From contig JACONG010000013.1 in the NCBI GenBank assembly GCA_014323865.1, forward strand, positions 62,001 through 126,000: a stretch of 64,000 nt of DNA, given 5' to 3'. Below the pieces are notes generated by a model. It was not told the origin of the DNA. It did no database searches and saw only the letters and a program-made list of their open reading frames with translations. The DNA comes from Rhodospirillales bacterium (GTDB lineage Bacteria > Pseudomonadota > Alphaproteobacteria > SP197). Shown here piece by piece: positions 51,399 to 60,686 of the stretch; the stretch's first letter is position 1, and every line of letters starts with the position of its first letter. A program made the translations under genes and the position numbers.

Positions 51399-53123
51399 AT
51401 GGCGCAACCGCTATCCGTTCAACCATCCTTTCAGGGCTTTTGCCAAATCACAGAAGCCGTAGAGCTGCTAGCGAACGAAAGCGGTATCGAGCAGCGTGGA
51501 GCCATCTACACCAAGCGAGAGGTCGTCGACTTCATTCTTGATCTGGTTGGGTACACAGCTGATCAACCTCTCCCGGAGTTCCGCCTTCTCGAGCCATCTT
51601 TTGGAAATGGCGATTTCATGATTCCTGCGATCGAGCGGTTATTGACGGCAGCGCAGCGAGAACCTTACTGCTTTACCTTGGAACAACTTGCTCCCGCGAT
51701 CCGGGGTGTCGAGCTCCATCGAGAGACTTTCGAAAGAAGCCGAAAGACTATGCGTGGGCTTATGATTGATCACGGCGTGACCGAGGAAACTATAGAGGCC
51801 CTTCTGGATACTTGGCTCATACAAGGTGACTTCCTCCTATGTGACTTTGATCAGGAATTTACGCACACAGTTGGCAACCCACCGTATGTGCGCCAGGAAG
51901 TGATCCCCGATGTACTGATGTGCGAATACCGGAAGCGATACAGCACGATCTACGACCGCGCCGATATCTATGTGCCATTTATCGAACAATCCCTTCGTCT
52001 TTTGGTCGCAGGAGGTAAGCTCAGCTTCATTTGTGCTGATCGGTGGATGAAGAACCGCTACGGCAAAAAGCTCCGCGAGCTCGTCAGTAAGGCCTACCAC
52101 CTTGTGACGTACATTGACATGGTCGGAACGGATGCCTTTCATTCAGAGGTCAGTGCTTATCCGGCTATCACAGTCATAGAACATCGGACGTCTGGTCAGA
52201 GCGTAAACACTACGCGCATGATTACTCGCCCCGAGATTGAGAAGAGCGCATTGGATAAACTCGCGTGCGAACTCAAATCGCCCAAGCTGAAGACCTCGAG
52301 TGCTGTTCGAGAGGTCGATAACGTCGCATCGGGTGGAGAACCTTGGATTCTCGAGAACTTTGACGCGGTAACGCTAGTACGACGTCTCGAGGCGAGGTTT
52401 CCTAAGCTCGAAGAAGCCGGATGCAAGGTCGGCATCGGTGTAGCGACTGGTGCGGACAAGGCCTTCATTGGGGAATTCGCAGAGCTTGATGTTGAGCCAT
52501 CACGAAAACTTCCCCTCGTTATGACGAAGGACATCCTGGAGGGGCATGTTGAGTGGCGAGGAAGGGGAGTGATTAATCCGTTCGGCGACGACGGTAAGCT
52601 AGTCAGCCTCGAGGATTTTCCAAAGCTCAAGCGATACCTGGACGAGCGGTATGAGCAAATCGCAAGACGCCATATTGCCACCAAAGCCCCGCGAAACTGG
52701 TATCGCACAATCGACCGCATCTATCCCGAGCTGGTGTGTCGTAAAAAGCTCCTGATCCCCGATATCAAAGGCGATGCATCCATCGTCTATGAGGGTGGAA
52801 AGCTCTACCCGCACCACAATCTCTATTTTATCACGTCTGACGAATGGGACGTTCGCGCGCTGCAAGCTGTCATGCGATCTGGTATCGCCCGCCTGTTTGT
52901 CTCGCTCTACTCGACCAGGATGCGAGGTGGATATTTGCGGTTTCAGGCGCAATACTTAAGGCGAATAAGACTTCCACTTTGGGAAAGCGTCAGCGAAGCC
53001 AACCGCGAACAAATGAAGCGCTACGCGGGAACCACCGATCGCCATCAGATCAACGAGATCGTAGCAAACCTTTACAGCCTTTCGACTGACGAAATGGTCT
53101 TGATCGAAGGAGCGCACGCTTAA
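51399..53123 (+). CDS. Type II DNA adenine methyltransferase, PaeR7I/XhoI-like (N6-A)
   Basis: The 574-residue protein has the amino-methylase motif IV 'GNPPYVRQE' (near residue 162), motif I-like '[12 protein letters not shown]' (near 66), '[13 protein letters not shown]', and '[19 protein letters not shown]', all in the order seen in M.PaeR7I and M.XhoI. A target-recognition part follows (~350-550). ATG 51399 places 'PSFQGF' near the N-terminus as in relatives; 51375 is an alternative. The codons are richer in A/T than in neighbouring genes, so it is probably imported. It likely protects CTCGAG by adenine methylation. Stop and start overlap with the endonuclease gene. Confidence 0.85.
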   Translation: MAQPLSVQPSFQGFCQITEAVELLANESGIEQRGAIYTKREVVDFILDLVGYTADQPLPEFRLLEPSFGNGDFMIPAIERLLTAAQREPYCFTLEQLAPAIRGVELHRETFERSRKTMRGLMIDHGVTEETIEALLDTWLIQGDFLLCDFDQEFTHTVGNPPYVRQEVIPDVLMCEYRKRYSTIYDRADIYVPFIEQSLRLLVAGGKLSFICADRWMKNRYGKKLRELVSKAYHLVTYIDMVGTDAFHSEVSAYPAITVIEHRTSGQSVNTTRMITRPEIEKSALDKLACELKSPKLKTSSAVREVDNVASGGEPWILENFDAVTLVRRLEARFPKLEEAGCKVGIGVATGADKAFIGEFAELDVEPSRKLPLVMTKDILEGHVEWRGRGVINPFGDDGKLVSLEDFPKLKRYLDERYEQIARRHIATKAPRNWYRTIDRIYPELVCRKKLLIPDIKGDASIVYEGGKLYPHHNLYFITSDEWDVRALQAVMRSGIARLFVSLYSTRMRGGYLRFQAQYLRRIRLPLWESVSEANREQMKRYAGTTDRHQINEIVANLYSLSTDEMVLIEGAHA

Positions 53124-53859
53124 TGACCCTTGATCTCGCCAATTATGAGACCCAAGCCCGCGAAGCGGTGAAGCTCTTCCGGGGCAACCGTGAGGCGGCA
53201 CTTGCCAAGCAGATTCAATCCGGCAACCAAGATGCAGGATCACGGGGTGCGGTGACGGCTGGCAAGAACATGGATGGTTTTCTCGCCATTGCCCAATCGC
53301 TGATCAAAACCAATGGACTCGCCTTGGCCGACATTTGCGTGCAACAGCGCGTCTTGACCCTGCCAGGTTTTTCCGTCCGACGAAGGTTTGGGACATGCCA
53401 GTGATGCATCGTGGCGAGCTTGTCGCGGCGCTCGAGTTCAAGTCCCAGGTTGGACCGTCCTTCGGCAACAACTTCAACAACCGCTCCGAAGAGGCCATCG
53501 GCACTGCACACGACCTTTGGACGGCTTATCGGGAAGGAGCGTTCGGAGAAGACGCACCGCGCCCTTTCCTGGGTTGGGTCATGCTGCTCGAAGATTGCGA
53601 CAAGTCCAATTCGCCTGTGAAGGACAAGGAACCTCACTTCCCTGTGGATAGCGCCTTCAAGAGCACTTCTTACGCGCAGCGCTACGACTTACTATGCAAG
53701 CGCCTTATGCAAGAGGGGCTCTATTCGAGTGCTACGTTCCTGGTCTCATCGAAAGAAGCAGCGACCGATGGCAACTATCGCCATCTTAGCGACCTTACAT
53801 CGCTCAAGGTCTTTGTAACCGAGTTTGCAGGGCATATCGCGGCCGTATCGGCGAGGTAA
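53123..53859 (+). pseudogene. PaeR7I/XhoI-like restriction endonuclease, frameshifted
   Basis: Frame 1 reads '[15 protein letters not shown]', '[10 protein letters not shown]' and 'VLTLPGF' and then stops at 53402. Frame 2 resumes with '[11 protein letters not shown]', '[20 protein letters not shown]' and '[17 protein letters not shown]'. The two join at the run of five T (53368-53372): six T would restore '[11 protein letters not shown]' and a 245-residue protein, the normal PaeR7I size. The catalytic 'E-x-K' in 'ALEFKSQ' lies after the shift. The nuclease is thus probably inactive unless there is a sequencing error or slippage. Its ATG overlaps the methylase stop. Confidence 0.85.
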
Positions 53860-54032
53860 GGGGGTAGAAGACAAGAATGTCGCGGCACAGTGTCCGCGCG
53901 TCGGGCCGCATATGCGTTCGATGGTCATGCGATCTTCTCCTTGTTGCTGGTGTCGACGACGTCTGCAGTTTGCGGTACCCGGCGGCCGTCTCACCGGGCT
54001 AAACAGTCTGTCACCGAACCGAACGTCCTCCC

Positions 54033-54686
54033 ATGACCGCAACCGACAACGACGACCTGATCCCCGGCGTCGGCCGCCTGCTGTTTGCGCAAGCGTGCAG
54101 CTTCGTCGCGGCTGCGCCGACGCCGCGGGCCCTGCCGGCTCCGACCCTGCCGGAGGTCGCCTTCGCCGGTCGCTCGAACGTGGGCAAATCGTCGCTGATC
54201 AATGCGCTGACCAACCGCAAGGACCTGGCACACGCATCAAAGACGCCGGGCCGGACCCGTTCGGTCAACATCTTCAACCTTGGCGGACGCCTGCATCTGA
54301 TCGATCTGCCGGGCTACGGCTACGCCAAGGCGGGTCGGGTCGAGGTGGCGAGCTGGTCGCGCACCGTGGATGCCTACCTGGCCGATCGCAGCACCCTGCG
54401 CCGCGTCTGCCTGCTGCTCGACGCCCGTCGCGGCCCGACCGACAACGACCGTGAAGCCTGCGAGCATCTCGACATCATCAGCACGACCTATCAGCTCATA
54501 CTGACCAAAGCCGACAAGGTGAAGAAGGATGAGCTGGATTCGGTTATCGAGAAGGCCCGCACCGATCTCGGGGCCCGCCCGGCGGCTTTTCCGAGGATGG
54601 TGACGACCAGCAGCCGAACCGGCCTGGGCATGGCTGATCTTCGCGACGAACTGGCCACTTTGGCCGAGCCTGAGGCTGTGACATAA
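54033..54686 (+). CDS. engB: Ribosome-biogenesis GTP-binding protein EngB/YsxC
   Basis: The 217-residue GTPase has G1 'GRSNVGKSSLINALT' (residues ~46-60), G2 Thr in 'KTPGRTRSVN', G3 'DLPGYGYAKAG' and G4 'LTKADKV'. These are the TrmE-Era-EngA-EngB forms with the EngB-specific 'PGYGYA'. It is needed for assembly of the large ribosomal subunit. It begins the housekeeping block and is followed one base later by argB. The 173 bases between the restriction endonuclease and engB contain no recognisable gene. Confidence 0.95.
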   Translation: MTATDNDDLIPGVGRLLFAQACSFVAAAPTPRALPAPTLPEVAFAGRSNVGKSSLINALTNRKDLAHASKTPGRTRSVNIFNLGGRLHLIDLPGYGYAKAGRVEVASWSRTVDAYLADRSTLRRVCLLLDARRGPTDNDREACEHLDIISTTYQLILTKADKVKKDELDSVIEKARTDLGARPAAFPRMVTTSSRTGLGMADLRDELATLAEPEAVT

Positions 54687-54696
54687 AGTGCCCCCC

Positions 54697-55617
54697 ATGG
54701 ATAGGCGCGACATCGCCGACAAGAACATCGGCGTCACCAAACACTGGCTCAGGACCGCTCAGACCCTGGCAGAGGCCCTGCCCTATCTGCGCCAGTTCTC
54801 GGGCCACACCTTCGTCATCAAGTACGGCGGACATGCCATGGGTGACGACGAGCTTGCGCGCGACTTCGCCCGCGACATCGTCCTGATCAAACAGGTCGGC
54901 ATCAACCCGATCGTCGTGCACGGCGGCGGCCCCCAGATCGGCGCCATGCTCAAGCGCATGAACATCCAGTCGGAGTTCGTCGACGGCCTGCGCGTGACCG
55001 ACCGGGAATCGGTCGACGTCGTCGAGATGGTTCTGGCGGGATCGATCAACAAACAGATTGTTACGGCGATCAATGAGGAAGGCGGCCGCGCCATCGGTAT
55101 CTCCGGCAAGGACGGCCGGCTGATCGAGGCGCGCAAGCTGCGCCGGACCCGGCGCGATACCGACTCCAACATCGAGAAGATTCTTGATCTCGGGTTCGTC
55201 GGCGAGCCGCGCAAGGTGAACGCCGAGGTCTTTCGCATGTTCGAGAACTCGGATGCGATCCCCGTGATCGCACCGATCGGGATAGGCAACGACGGTGACA
55301 CCTACAATATCAACGCCGATACGGCCGCAGGCGCGATCGCGGAGGCGGTCAATGCCTCCAAGCTCCTGATGCTGACCGATATCGCCGGCGTGCTCGACAG
55401 CGAAGGCTCGCTGATCTCGGAGATGACCAGGCCCGAGGCCAGGGAGCTGTTCCAGACCGGTGCGATCACCGACGGCATGATCCCCAAGCTCGAGACCTGC
55501 CTGAAGGCGCTCGACAACGGCGTCGAAGCGGCCCACGTGCTCGACGGGCGCATACCCCACGTCCTGCTGCTCGAACTCTTCACCGCCGACGGCACCGGCA
55601 CCAAGATCAACGCGTGA
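54697..55617 (+). CDS. argB: Acetylglutamate kinase
   Basis: The 306-residue protein has the amino-acid-kinase fold: 'FVIKYGGHAM' (phosphate lysine and glycine loop), 'IVVHGGGPQIGAML', 'DGLRVTD', 'NINADTAAGAIAEAVNASKL' in part, and 'LMLTDIAGVLD'. It phosphorylates N-acetyl-L-glutamate in arginine synthesis. The N-terminal helix ('AQTLAEALPYL') is the arginine-sensing form seen in hexameric, feedback-inhibited enzymes. ATG 54697 was chosen; GTG 54688 would add three residues. The downstream HAD gene overlaps its stop by four bases. Confidence 0.95.
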   Translation: MDRRDIADKNIGVTKHWLRTAQTLAEALPYLRQFSGHTFVIKYGGHAMGDDELARDFARDIVLIKQVGINPIVVHGGGPQIGAMLKRMNIQSEFVDGLRVTDRESVDVVEMVLAGSINKQIVTAINEEGGRAIGISGKDGRLIEARKLRRTRRDTDSNIEKILDLGFVGEPRKVNAEVFRMFENSDAIPVIAPIGIGNDGDTYNINADTAAGAIAEAVNASKLLMLTDIAGVLDSEGSLISEMTRPEARELFQTGAITDGMIPKLETCLKALDNGVEAAHVLDGRIPHVLLLELFTADGTGTKINA

Positions 55618-56312
55618 CCGACGACGACCTCGAGAGACTGGCTTCGGTCGAAACCTGGATCTTCGATCTCGACAACACGCTCTATGCCGCACGGCACAAC
55701 CTGTTCGACCAGGTCGAGGGCCGGATCACGGACTACGTTGTCGAACTGCTCGACCTGCCGCGTGACGAGGCGCGCACGGTGCAGAAGCAGTACTTCCGCG
55801 ATCACGGTACCACGCTGAACGGCCTGGTGAAGCTGCACGACTGCAAGCCCGAAGCCTTCCTGGCCTACGTCCACGACATCGACTACTCGCCGATCCCCGC
55901 CGATCCCGACCTCGACCGCGCGCTCCACGCCCTGCCCGGCCGCAAGCTTGTCTTCACCAACGGCGACGCACCGCATGCCGAGCGCGCCATGGAGCGGCTC
56001 GGCGTGGCGCACCATTTCGACGGCGTCTTCGATATCGTGGCATCCGACTACATCCCGAAGCCTGAACCGGTCGTCTACGACGTGTTGGTCGCAGAACACG
56101 ACATCGATCCCCGTCGCGCCGTCTTCTTCGAGGACATCGCGCGCAACCTGAAGCCTGCCAAGAACCTCGGCATGATAACGGTCTGGATCGAGGGCGAGAG
56201 CGTCTATGCCAGGGCCGGCGCCGACGACGGCCATATCGACCATCGCGCCGAAGAACTGACACCCTGGCTGATCGCACTGAGCAGGTCGCTACAGGGTGAG
56301 CTGAACCGATGA
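55614..56312 (+). CDS. HAD-superfamily pyrimidine 5'-nucleotidase-like hydrolase
   Basis: The 232-residue protein has motif I 'IFDLDNTLY' (residues ~14-22), motif II 'VFTNGD', and the catalytic Lys in 'YIPKPEP'. Motif IV is 'FFEDIARNL'. The cap sequence 'YFRDHGTTLNGL' is typical of the Sdt1/PynA group that dephosphorylates pyrimidine nucleotides. In many alphaproteobacteria this gene sits between argB and dapD, as here. It overlaps argB by four bases. Confidence 0.9.
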   Translation: MTDDDLERLASVETWIFDLDNTLYAARHNLFDQVEGRITDYVVELLDLPRDEARTVQKQYFRDHGTTLNGLVKLHDCKPEAFLAYVHDIDYSPIPADPDLDRALHALPGRKLVFTNGDAPHAERAMERLGVAHHFDGVFDIVASDYIPKPEPVVYDVLVAEHDIDPRRAVFFEDIARNLKPAKNLGMITVWIEGESVYARAGADDGHIDHRAEELTPWLIALSRSLQGELNR

Positions 56313-56415
56313 AGCTCTACACGCGCTATCAGAACCCGGCCGGCGCTGTACCGCGCTCGACGCCTTCATCCGCGCACGGCCCGACCGGCAACCGGACCAT
56401 CCGAGCGACGGTTGA
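56309..56415 (+). pseudogene. Tiny remnant of a glutathione S-transferase/maleylacetoacetate isomerase gene
   Basis: The ATG overlaps the HAD stop (ATGA) and codes 'MKLYTRYQNPAG', the start of a maleylacetoacetate-isomerase-like GST. Directly after it, in a shifted frame, comes 'ALDAFIRARPDRQPDHPSD' and a TGA, the C-terminal end of the same family. About 170 codons of the middle are missing. Only some 35 codons survive, and the coupled start shows that the intact gene was part of this operon. Confidence 0.55.
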
Positions 56416-56465
56416 CAGCCCGGTCCGCGGCATGATCAGTGCGCGCCGCACACCGGAGAGCAGCC

Positions 56466-57293
56466 ATGTCCGACGATCTTCAAGCCGCCATCGACACCGC
56501 CTGGGAGAACCGGGCAGCCATCGACACCGCCACGCAGGGCGAGGTCCGTGACGCCGTGTTCGAGTCGCTCAATCTGCTCGACAGCGGTCAACGGCGCGTG
56601 GCCGAGCCGGGAATCGACGGCTGGGTCGTCAACGAATGGCTCAAGAAGGCGGTGCTGCTCAGCTTCCGCCTGACCGACATGAAGCTCGTGCCGGGCGCGC
56701 CCGGCCACAACGCCAGCTGGTGGGACAAGGTCGACAACAAGTTCGAGGGCTGGGACGCCGTGCGCTTCAGCGAAGCCGGCTTCCGCGCGGTGCCACATGC
56801 CATCGTGCGACACGGCGCCCACATTGCGCCGAGCGTGGTCCTGATGCCATGTTTCGTGAACATCGGCGGTTTTGTCGATTCCGGGACCATGATCGACACT
56901 TGGGCCACCGTCGGCAGCTGTGCCCAGGTCGGCAAGAACTGCCACATCTCCGGTGGCGCCGGTCTCGGCGGCGTGCTGGAGCCGCTCCAGGCTGCCCCCG
57001 TCATCATTGAGGACAACTGCTTCGTCGGCGCCCGCAGCGAGGTCGTCGAGGGTGTCATCGTCGAAACCGGATCGGTCCTCTCCATGGGTGTCTTCATCGG
57101 TGCCTCGACCAAGATCGTCGATCGCGAGAGCGGCGAGGTCTTCCGCGGCCGCGTGCCGGCCTATTCGGTCGTCGTGCCAGGTTCGATGCCGGGCAAGGAC
57201 GGCGGACCGTTACTCTATTGCGCGGTGATCATCAAGCGCGTCGACGAACAGACCCGTTCCAAGACCTCGATCAACGACCTCCTGCGCGACTGA
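56466..57293 (+). CDS. dapD: 2,3,4,5-tetrahydropyridine-2,6-dicarboxylate N-succinyltransferase
   Basis: The 275-residue protein has an N-terminal helical part and a left-handed beta-helix with hexapeptide repeats from ~100 ('[20 protein letters not shown]' in part), then '[19 protein letters not shown]', 'GGVLEPLQA' and '[17 protein letters not shown]'. These blocks are diagnostic of DapD of the lysine/diaminopimelate pathway (succinylase branch). dapE follows with a one-base overlap (TGATG), giving two consecutive pathway steps in one operon. Confidence 0.95.
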   Translation: MSDDLQAAIDTAWENRAAIDTATQGEVRDAVFESLNLLDSGQRRVAEPGIDGWVVNEWLKKAVLLSFRLTDMKLVPGAPGHNASWWDKVDNKFEGWDAVRFSEAGFRAVPHAIVRHGAHIAPSVVLMPCFVNIGGFVDSGTMIDTWATVGSCAQVGKNCHISGGAGLGGVLEPLQAAPVIIEDNCFVGARSEVVEGVIVETGSVLSMGVFIGASTKIVDRESGEVFRGRVPAYSVVVPGSMPGKDGGPLLYCAVIIKRVDEQTRSKTSINDLLRD

Positions 57294-58441
57294 TGGCGGG
57301 TTCCATCGATCCGGTCGAGCTGGCCGCTGCAATGATGCGGCGGCCGAGTGTCACGCCGGTCGACGCCGGTGCGCTCGATATCCTGCAGGAGGCTTTGGAA
57401 GGCCTTGGCTTCACTTGCCATCGCCTGCCGTTCGCGGAAGACGGCACCGAAGAGGTCGACAATCTCTACGCCCGTCGCGGTACAAACGGCCGTAACTTCT
57501 GCTTTGCCGGGCACACCGACGTCGTCCCCCCCGGCAATACGGACGAGTGGTCGGTCGATCCCTTCGAGGCGGCGCAGCTGGACGGCGTCCTGATCGGGCG
57601 GGGTGCGGTCGACATGAAGGGGGCGATCGCCTGTTTCGTGGCCGCAGCCGAACGGTTCACCGCAACGTTCGACGGCGAGAACAGCATCAGCCTGCTGATC
57701 ACCGGCGACGAGGAAGGCCCGGCCGTCAACGGCACGAAGAAGGTGCTCGGCTGGCTCACCGAACGCGGTGAGACCCTGGATGCCTGTCTGGTGGGCGAAC
57801 CGACCAACCCGACGGTCCTGGGCGAGATGATCAAGATCGGCCGGCGCGGCTCGCTGAACGCCCGCATCACGGTCAACGGCACTCAGGGACACTCGGCCTA
57901 CCCGCATCTTGCGGACAATCCGATCGACCGGCTCGTCACCATCCTGCACGCGCTGACGTCGCGGCCTCTCGACAACGGCAGCGAACATTTCCAGCCTTCG
58001 ACCCTGGCTGTCACCACAGTCGATGTCGGCAATCCGGTGACCAACGTGATTCCCGCCAGGGCCACGGCCGGCCTCAACATTCGCTTCAACGACCGGCATT
58101 CCGGAGCGTCGCTCACCGAACACCTGCGCGGTGTCTGCGACAGCGTCGGCGGTGACGTCGATCTTGATGTCTCGGTTTCCGGCGAGGCCTTCCTCAGGGA
58201 ACCCGACGAGTTCGCCGTGGTAGTCGCCGATGCGGCCGAACAGGTGCTCGGCAGACGACCGGAATACAGCACCACGGGCGGCACATCCGATGCGCGTTTC
58301 ATCAAGGATCACTGCCCCGTCGCGGAGTTCGGCCTGATCGGCCAGACCATGCACAAGGTCGACGAGCAGATCGCCGTGAACGAACTCTACCGCCTCACCG
58401 CCGTCTACCGGGCGGTGCTGGATCGGTACTTCACCGCGTGA
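57293..58441 (+). CDS. dapE: Succinyl-diaminopimelate desuccinylase
   Basis: The 382-residue M20-family enzyme has zinc ligands in '[13 protein letters not shown]' (His), 'GRGAVDMKG' (Asp), 'TGDEEGPA' (Glu-Glu: catalytic base and ligand) and, near the C-terminus, '[10 protein letters not shown]' (His). The dimerisation lid covers about 180-290. It removes succinate from N-succinyl-L,L-diaminopimelate. ATG 57293 shares one base with the dapD stop. The stop is overlapped by the GTG of the next gene. Confidence 0.95.
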   Translation: MAGSIDPVELAAAMMRRPSVTPVDAGALDILQEALEGLGFTCHRLPFAEDGTEEVDNLYARRGTNGRNFCFAGHTDVVPPGNTDEWSVDPFEAAQLDGVLIGRGAVDMKGAIACFVAAAERFTATFDGENSISLLITGDEEGPAVNGTKKVLGWLTERGETLDACLVGEPTNPTVLGEMIKIGRRGSLNARITVNGTQGHSAYPHLADNPIDRLVTILHALTSRPLDNGSEHFQPSTLAVTTVDVGNPVTNVIPARATAGLNIRFNDRHSGASLTEHLRGVCDSVGGDVDLDVSVSGEAFLREPDEFAVVVADAAEQVLGRRPEYSTTGGTSDARFIKDHCPVAEFGLIGQTMHKVDEQIAVNELYRLTAVYRAVLDRYFTA

Positions 58442-59007
58442 TCGCAGGCGCCGCAGAGACCACAATGTCGCTCTACGGGGCTTGGCGGCTCGTTCGCCTT
58501 GATCCCGAGGCAATGCACTACTTCAACATCACGATCGAGGGCTTTTTTCGCTCGTTTTTCGCGGTGTTCCTGGCGCTGCCCTACTTTCTGTCGTTGCTGC
58601 TGTGGCCATCCCATGCGACCCAGGAAGCGATGACATGGGCGTACGATCCGGTCCTGGCCCTTGTCGGCTATGGCCTGAGCTGGGTCGTCTTCCCGGTGGT
58701 CGCGGCCCTGCTCGCCCGCCTGTTCGCGTTAACCCATAGCTACGTCGGCTACATCGTCGCCTGGAACTGGGCCAGTGCCCTGCTGGCGCAACCGCTGCTG
58801 GTCCTGCAACTCCTCTTTCAGGTCGGCATGATGCCGATGGAGCTCCACGAGCTGATCCAACCACCACTGTTCTTCTTCGTCATGTGGTACAGCTGGGCCA
58901 TCGCCCGCATCGCGCTGGGCACCGGACCCTGGTTGGCGGCGGGTTTCGCGGTCGTTGCCGAACTGGTCGATCTCGTGATCTTCTCGGCTTTCATCCAGCC
59001 TGTCTGA
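58438..59007 (+). CDS. Integral membrane protein of unknown function, 189 aa
   Basis: This hydrophobic protein has about five membrane segments (residues ~35-60, 70-95, 98-125, 130-150, 160-185) and a short N-terminal part '[20 protein letters not shown]' (in part). The GTG start overlaps the dapE stop by four bases, and an ATG at 58465 is an alternative. The family name is not known to me, though comparable membrane proteins follow dapE in other alphaproteobacteria. Lack of charged residues in the helices argues against a transporter. It may be an uncharacterised membrane partner. Confidence 0.65.
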   Translation: MIAGAAETTMSLYGAWRLVRLDPEAMHYFNITIEGFFRSFFAVFLALPYFLSLLLWPSHATQEAMTWAYDPVLALVGYGLSWVVFPVVAALLARLFALTHSYVGYIVAWNWASALLAQPLLVLQLLFQVGMMPMELHELIQPPLFFFVMWYSWAIARIALGTGPWLAAGFAVVAELVDLVIFSAFIQPV

Positions 59008-59070
59008 ACGCTTGCAAGCGCGACGCACGATGCGCAGGTTGAAGAAAGACCACCTTGTCGGAGGCCCGCC

Positions 59071-59829
59071 ATGGCCGTCAGCACCCTCGCCGCCGCGCAC
59101 GCCGGCATCGAGCATCGCGACGAACGTATCGACCTTGCCTGCGCCTTCCGCTGGGCCGCGCGCTGGAACATGCACGAGAGCGTCGCCAACCATTTCAGCT
59201 ATGCCGTGAGCGAGGACGGGTCCCGGTTCCTGGTCAATCCGCGCGGCCGCCATTTCAGCCGCGTCCGGGCCAGCGAACTGCTGCTGACCGACGCCAACGA
59301 CCCGTCCGTCATGGACCGTCCGGACGCACCGGATCCCTCGGCCTGGGCGCTGCACGGCGGAATCCACCGGCGTGTTCCCCATGCGCGTGCGATTCTTCAC
59401 GTACACTCGAAGTACGCCACGGCGCTGGCATCGCTGAAGGACCCGATGATGCTGCCGATCGAGAACAACACGATGCGGTTCCACGAACGTATCGCCTACG
59501 ACCTCATGTTCGACGGCATGGGTGTGGGCGACGAGGCCGAACGGGTCGCCGCGATCGCCGGCGACAAGCCGATCCTGCTTCTGGGCAACCACGGTGTCAT
59601 GGTCCTGGGGCAAGACATGGCCCAGGCGCTCGACGACCTCTATTACTTCGAGCGCGCCTGCGAGACCCTGATCATCGCCATGCAGACCGGTCGTGAGTTG
59701 AGCGTTGTCAGCCACGCCGTCGCTTCGAAGATGGCGCGCCAGTGGGCGGAGTATCCCGATCTCACCGAGAATCACTTCAAGGCGCTCAAGGAAATCCTCG
59801 ACGAGGAAGAGCCCGACTACCGGAACTAG
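59071..59829 (+). CDS. Class II aldolase/adducin family protein
   Basis: The 252-residue protein has the zinc-site pattern of class II aldolases: 'ILHVHSKYATALAS' (H-x-H, near residue 108), 'NHGVMVLGQDMAQALDDLYY' in part with the third His, and a front Ser/Asn region 'NHFSYAVSEDG'. The catalytic Glu/Asp is less clear, as in many adducin-like members of bacteria. Likely activity: aldol cleavage or decarboxylation of a hydroxyacid or sugar phosphate. It is the last plus-strand gene before a repeat element and the convergent truA. Confidence 0.85.
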   Translation: MAVSTLAAAHAGIEHRDERIDLACAFRWAARWNMHESVANHFSYAVSEDGSRFLVNPRGRHFSRVRASELLLTDANDPSVMDRPDAPDPSAWALHGGIHRRVPHARAILHVHSKYATALASLKDPMMLPIENNTMRFHERIAYDLMFDGMGVGDEAERVAAIAGDKPILLLGNHGVMVLGQDMAQALDDLYYFERACETLIIAMQTGRELSVVSHAVASKMARQWAEYPDLTENHFKALKEILDEEEPDYRN

Positions 59830-59840
59830 ACGCGAAACGC

Positions 59841-59938
59841 TGTCATCCCGGCCGGAGCGAAGCGACGAGCCGGGACCGCGACAGGCCGGCGCGTGTGTCT
59901 CCGGTCCCGAGTCTCCTTGCGGGCGCCCGGGATGACAA
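59841..59938 (+). repeat. Dispersed intergenic repeat, copy B
   Basis: This starts TGTCATCCCGGCCGGAGCG, continues with GAGCCGGGACCGCGACAGG and a GGTCCCGAG arm, and ends GGGATGACA. Its first and last bases are inverted repeats (TGTCATCCC/GGGATGACA). The same block order is found in copy A (22941-23051, minus strand). It lies between the convergent aldolase and truA genes and may act as a terminator for both. Confidence 0.7.
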
Positions 59939-60682
59939 TCAGAGAGGGTAACGCACAGCGGCCAGATAGAGACCGCAGGCCGGTGCGATGACACCGCAGG
60001 CCTTGCGGTCGCAGGCATCGAGGGACGCCTTGAGGTCGTCTGCACGCCACTTGCCTTCGCCGACATGACCAAGGGACCCGACCATGCTGCGGACCTGACG
60101 GTGCAGAAACGAGCGGGCGCGGGCCGTCACGACGACCAGATCGCCGTCTCGGCTGACGGAAAGTTCATCGAGCGTCCTGACCGGTGACCTGGCCTGGCAC
60201 CGGGCGTCACGGAAGGTCGAGAAATCGTGGTGGCCGACAAGCACCTGCGCGGCGTCATGCATCGCTTCGGCATCGAGGTCACGCGACAGGTGCCAGGCCC
60301 TGTTCTGCTCCAGGGCGAGCGGCGCACGGCGCGCGATAATGCGATAGCGATAGAGCCGTTCCGTGGCGTCAAAGCGGGCACCGAAGTCGTCGGCAACGAG
60401 GGCGGCATCAAGGACGGCGATCGGCTGCGGCCGCAGATGCTGGTTGATGGCGTTGCGCACCGTCTCTTCAGGCCAGTCTTTCGCCAGGTCGACATGGGCG
60501 ACCTGACCGAGTGCATGCACCCCGGAATCGGTCCGGCCGGCCGCCGTGAGCGTGACGCTCTCGCCGCAGAAACTGTGAATCGCCTCCTCCAGAGCCTGCT
60601 GGACCGAAGGTCCGTTGTCCTGACGCTGCCAACCGACATAGTCGGTGCCGTCGTACTCCAGGATCAGGCGGTAGCGCGGCAT
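59939..60682 (-). CDS. truA: tRNA pseudouridine(38-40) synthase
   Basis: The 247-residue enzyme has 'RYRLILEYDGTDYVGWQRQ' at the N-terminus and the catalytic Asp in 'AAGRTDSGVHALGQVAH' (near residue 52). The C-terminal part has 'FLHRQVRSMVGSLGHVGEG'. ATG 60682 is preferred over a longer form because it gives the conserved N-terminus. It isomerises uridines in the anticodon arm of many tRNAs. It is last in the def-fmt-truA operon, four bases after fmt. Confidence 0.95.
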   Translation of the reverse strand: MPRYRLILEYDGTDYVGWQRQDNGPSVQQALEEAIHSFCGESVTLTAAGRTDSGVHALGQVAHVDLAKDWPEETVRNAINQHLRPQPIAVLDAALVADDFGARFDATERLYRYRIIARRAPLALEQNRAWHLSRDLDAEAMHDAAQVLVGHHDFSTFRDARCQARSPVRTLDELSVSRDGDLVVVTARARSFLHRQVRSMVGSLGHVGEGKWRADDLKASLDACDRKACGVIAPACGLYLAAVRYPL

Positions 60683-60686
60683 GGCA

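Noticed and set aside
51399-53859. Depletion of the expected CTCGAG site as evidence for an active restriction system.
   Set aside because: CTCGAG is present in the window, for example at 6785 and 34437, so no depletion is visible; a methylase alone would tolerate it.
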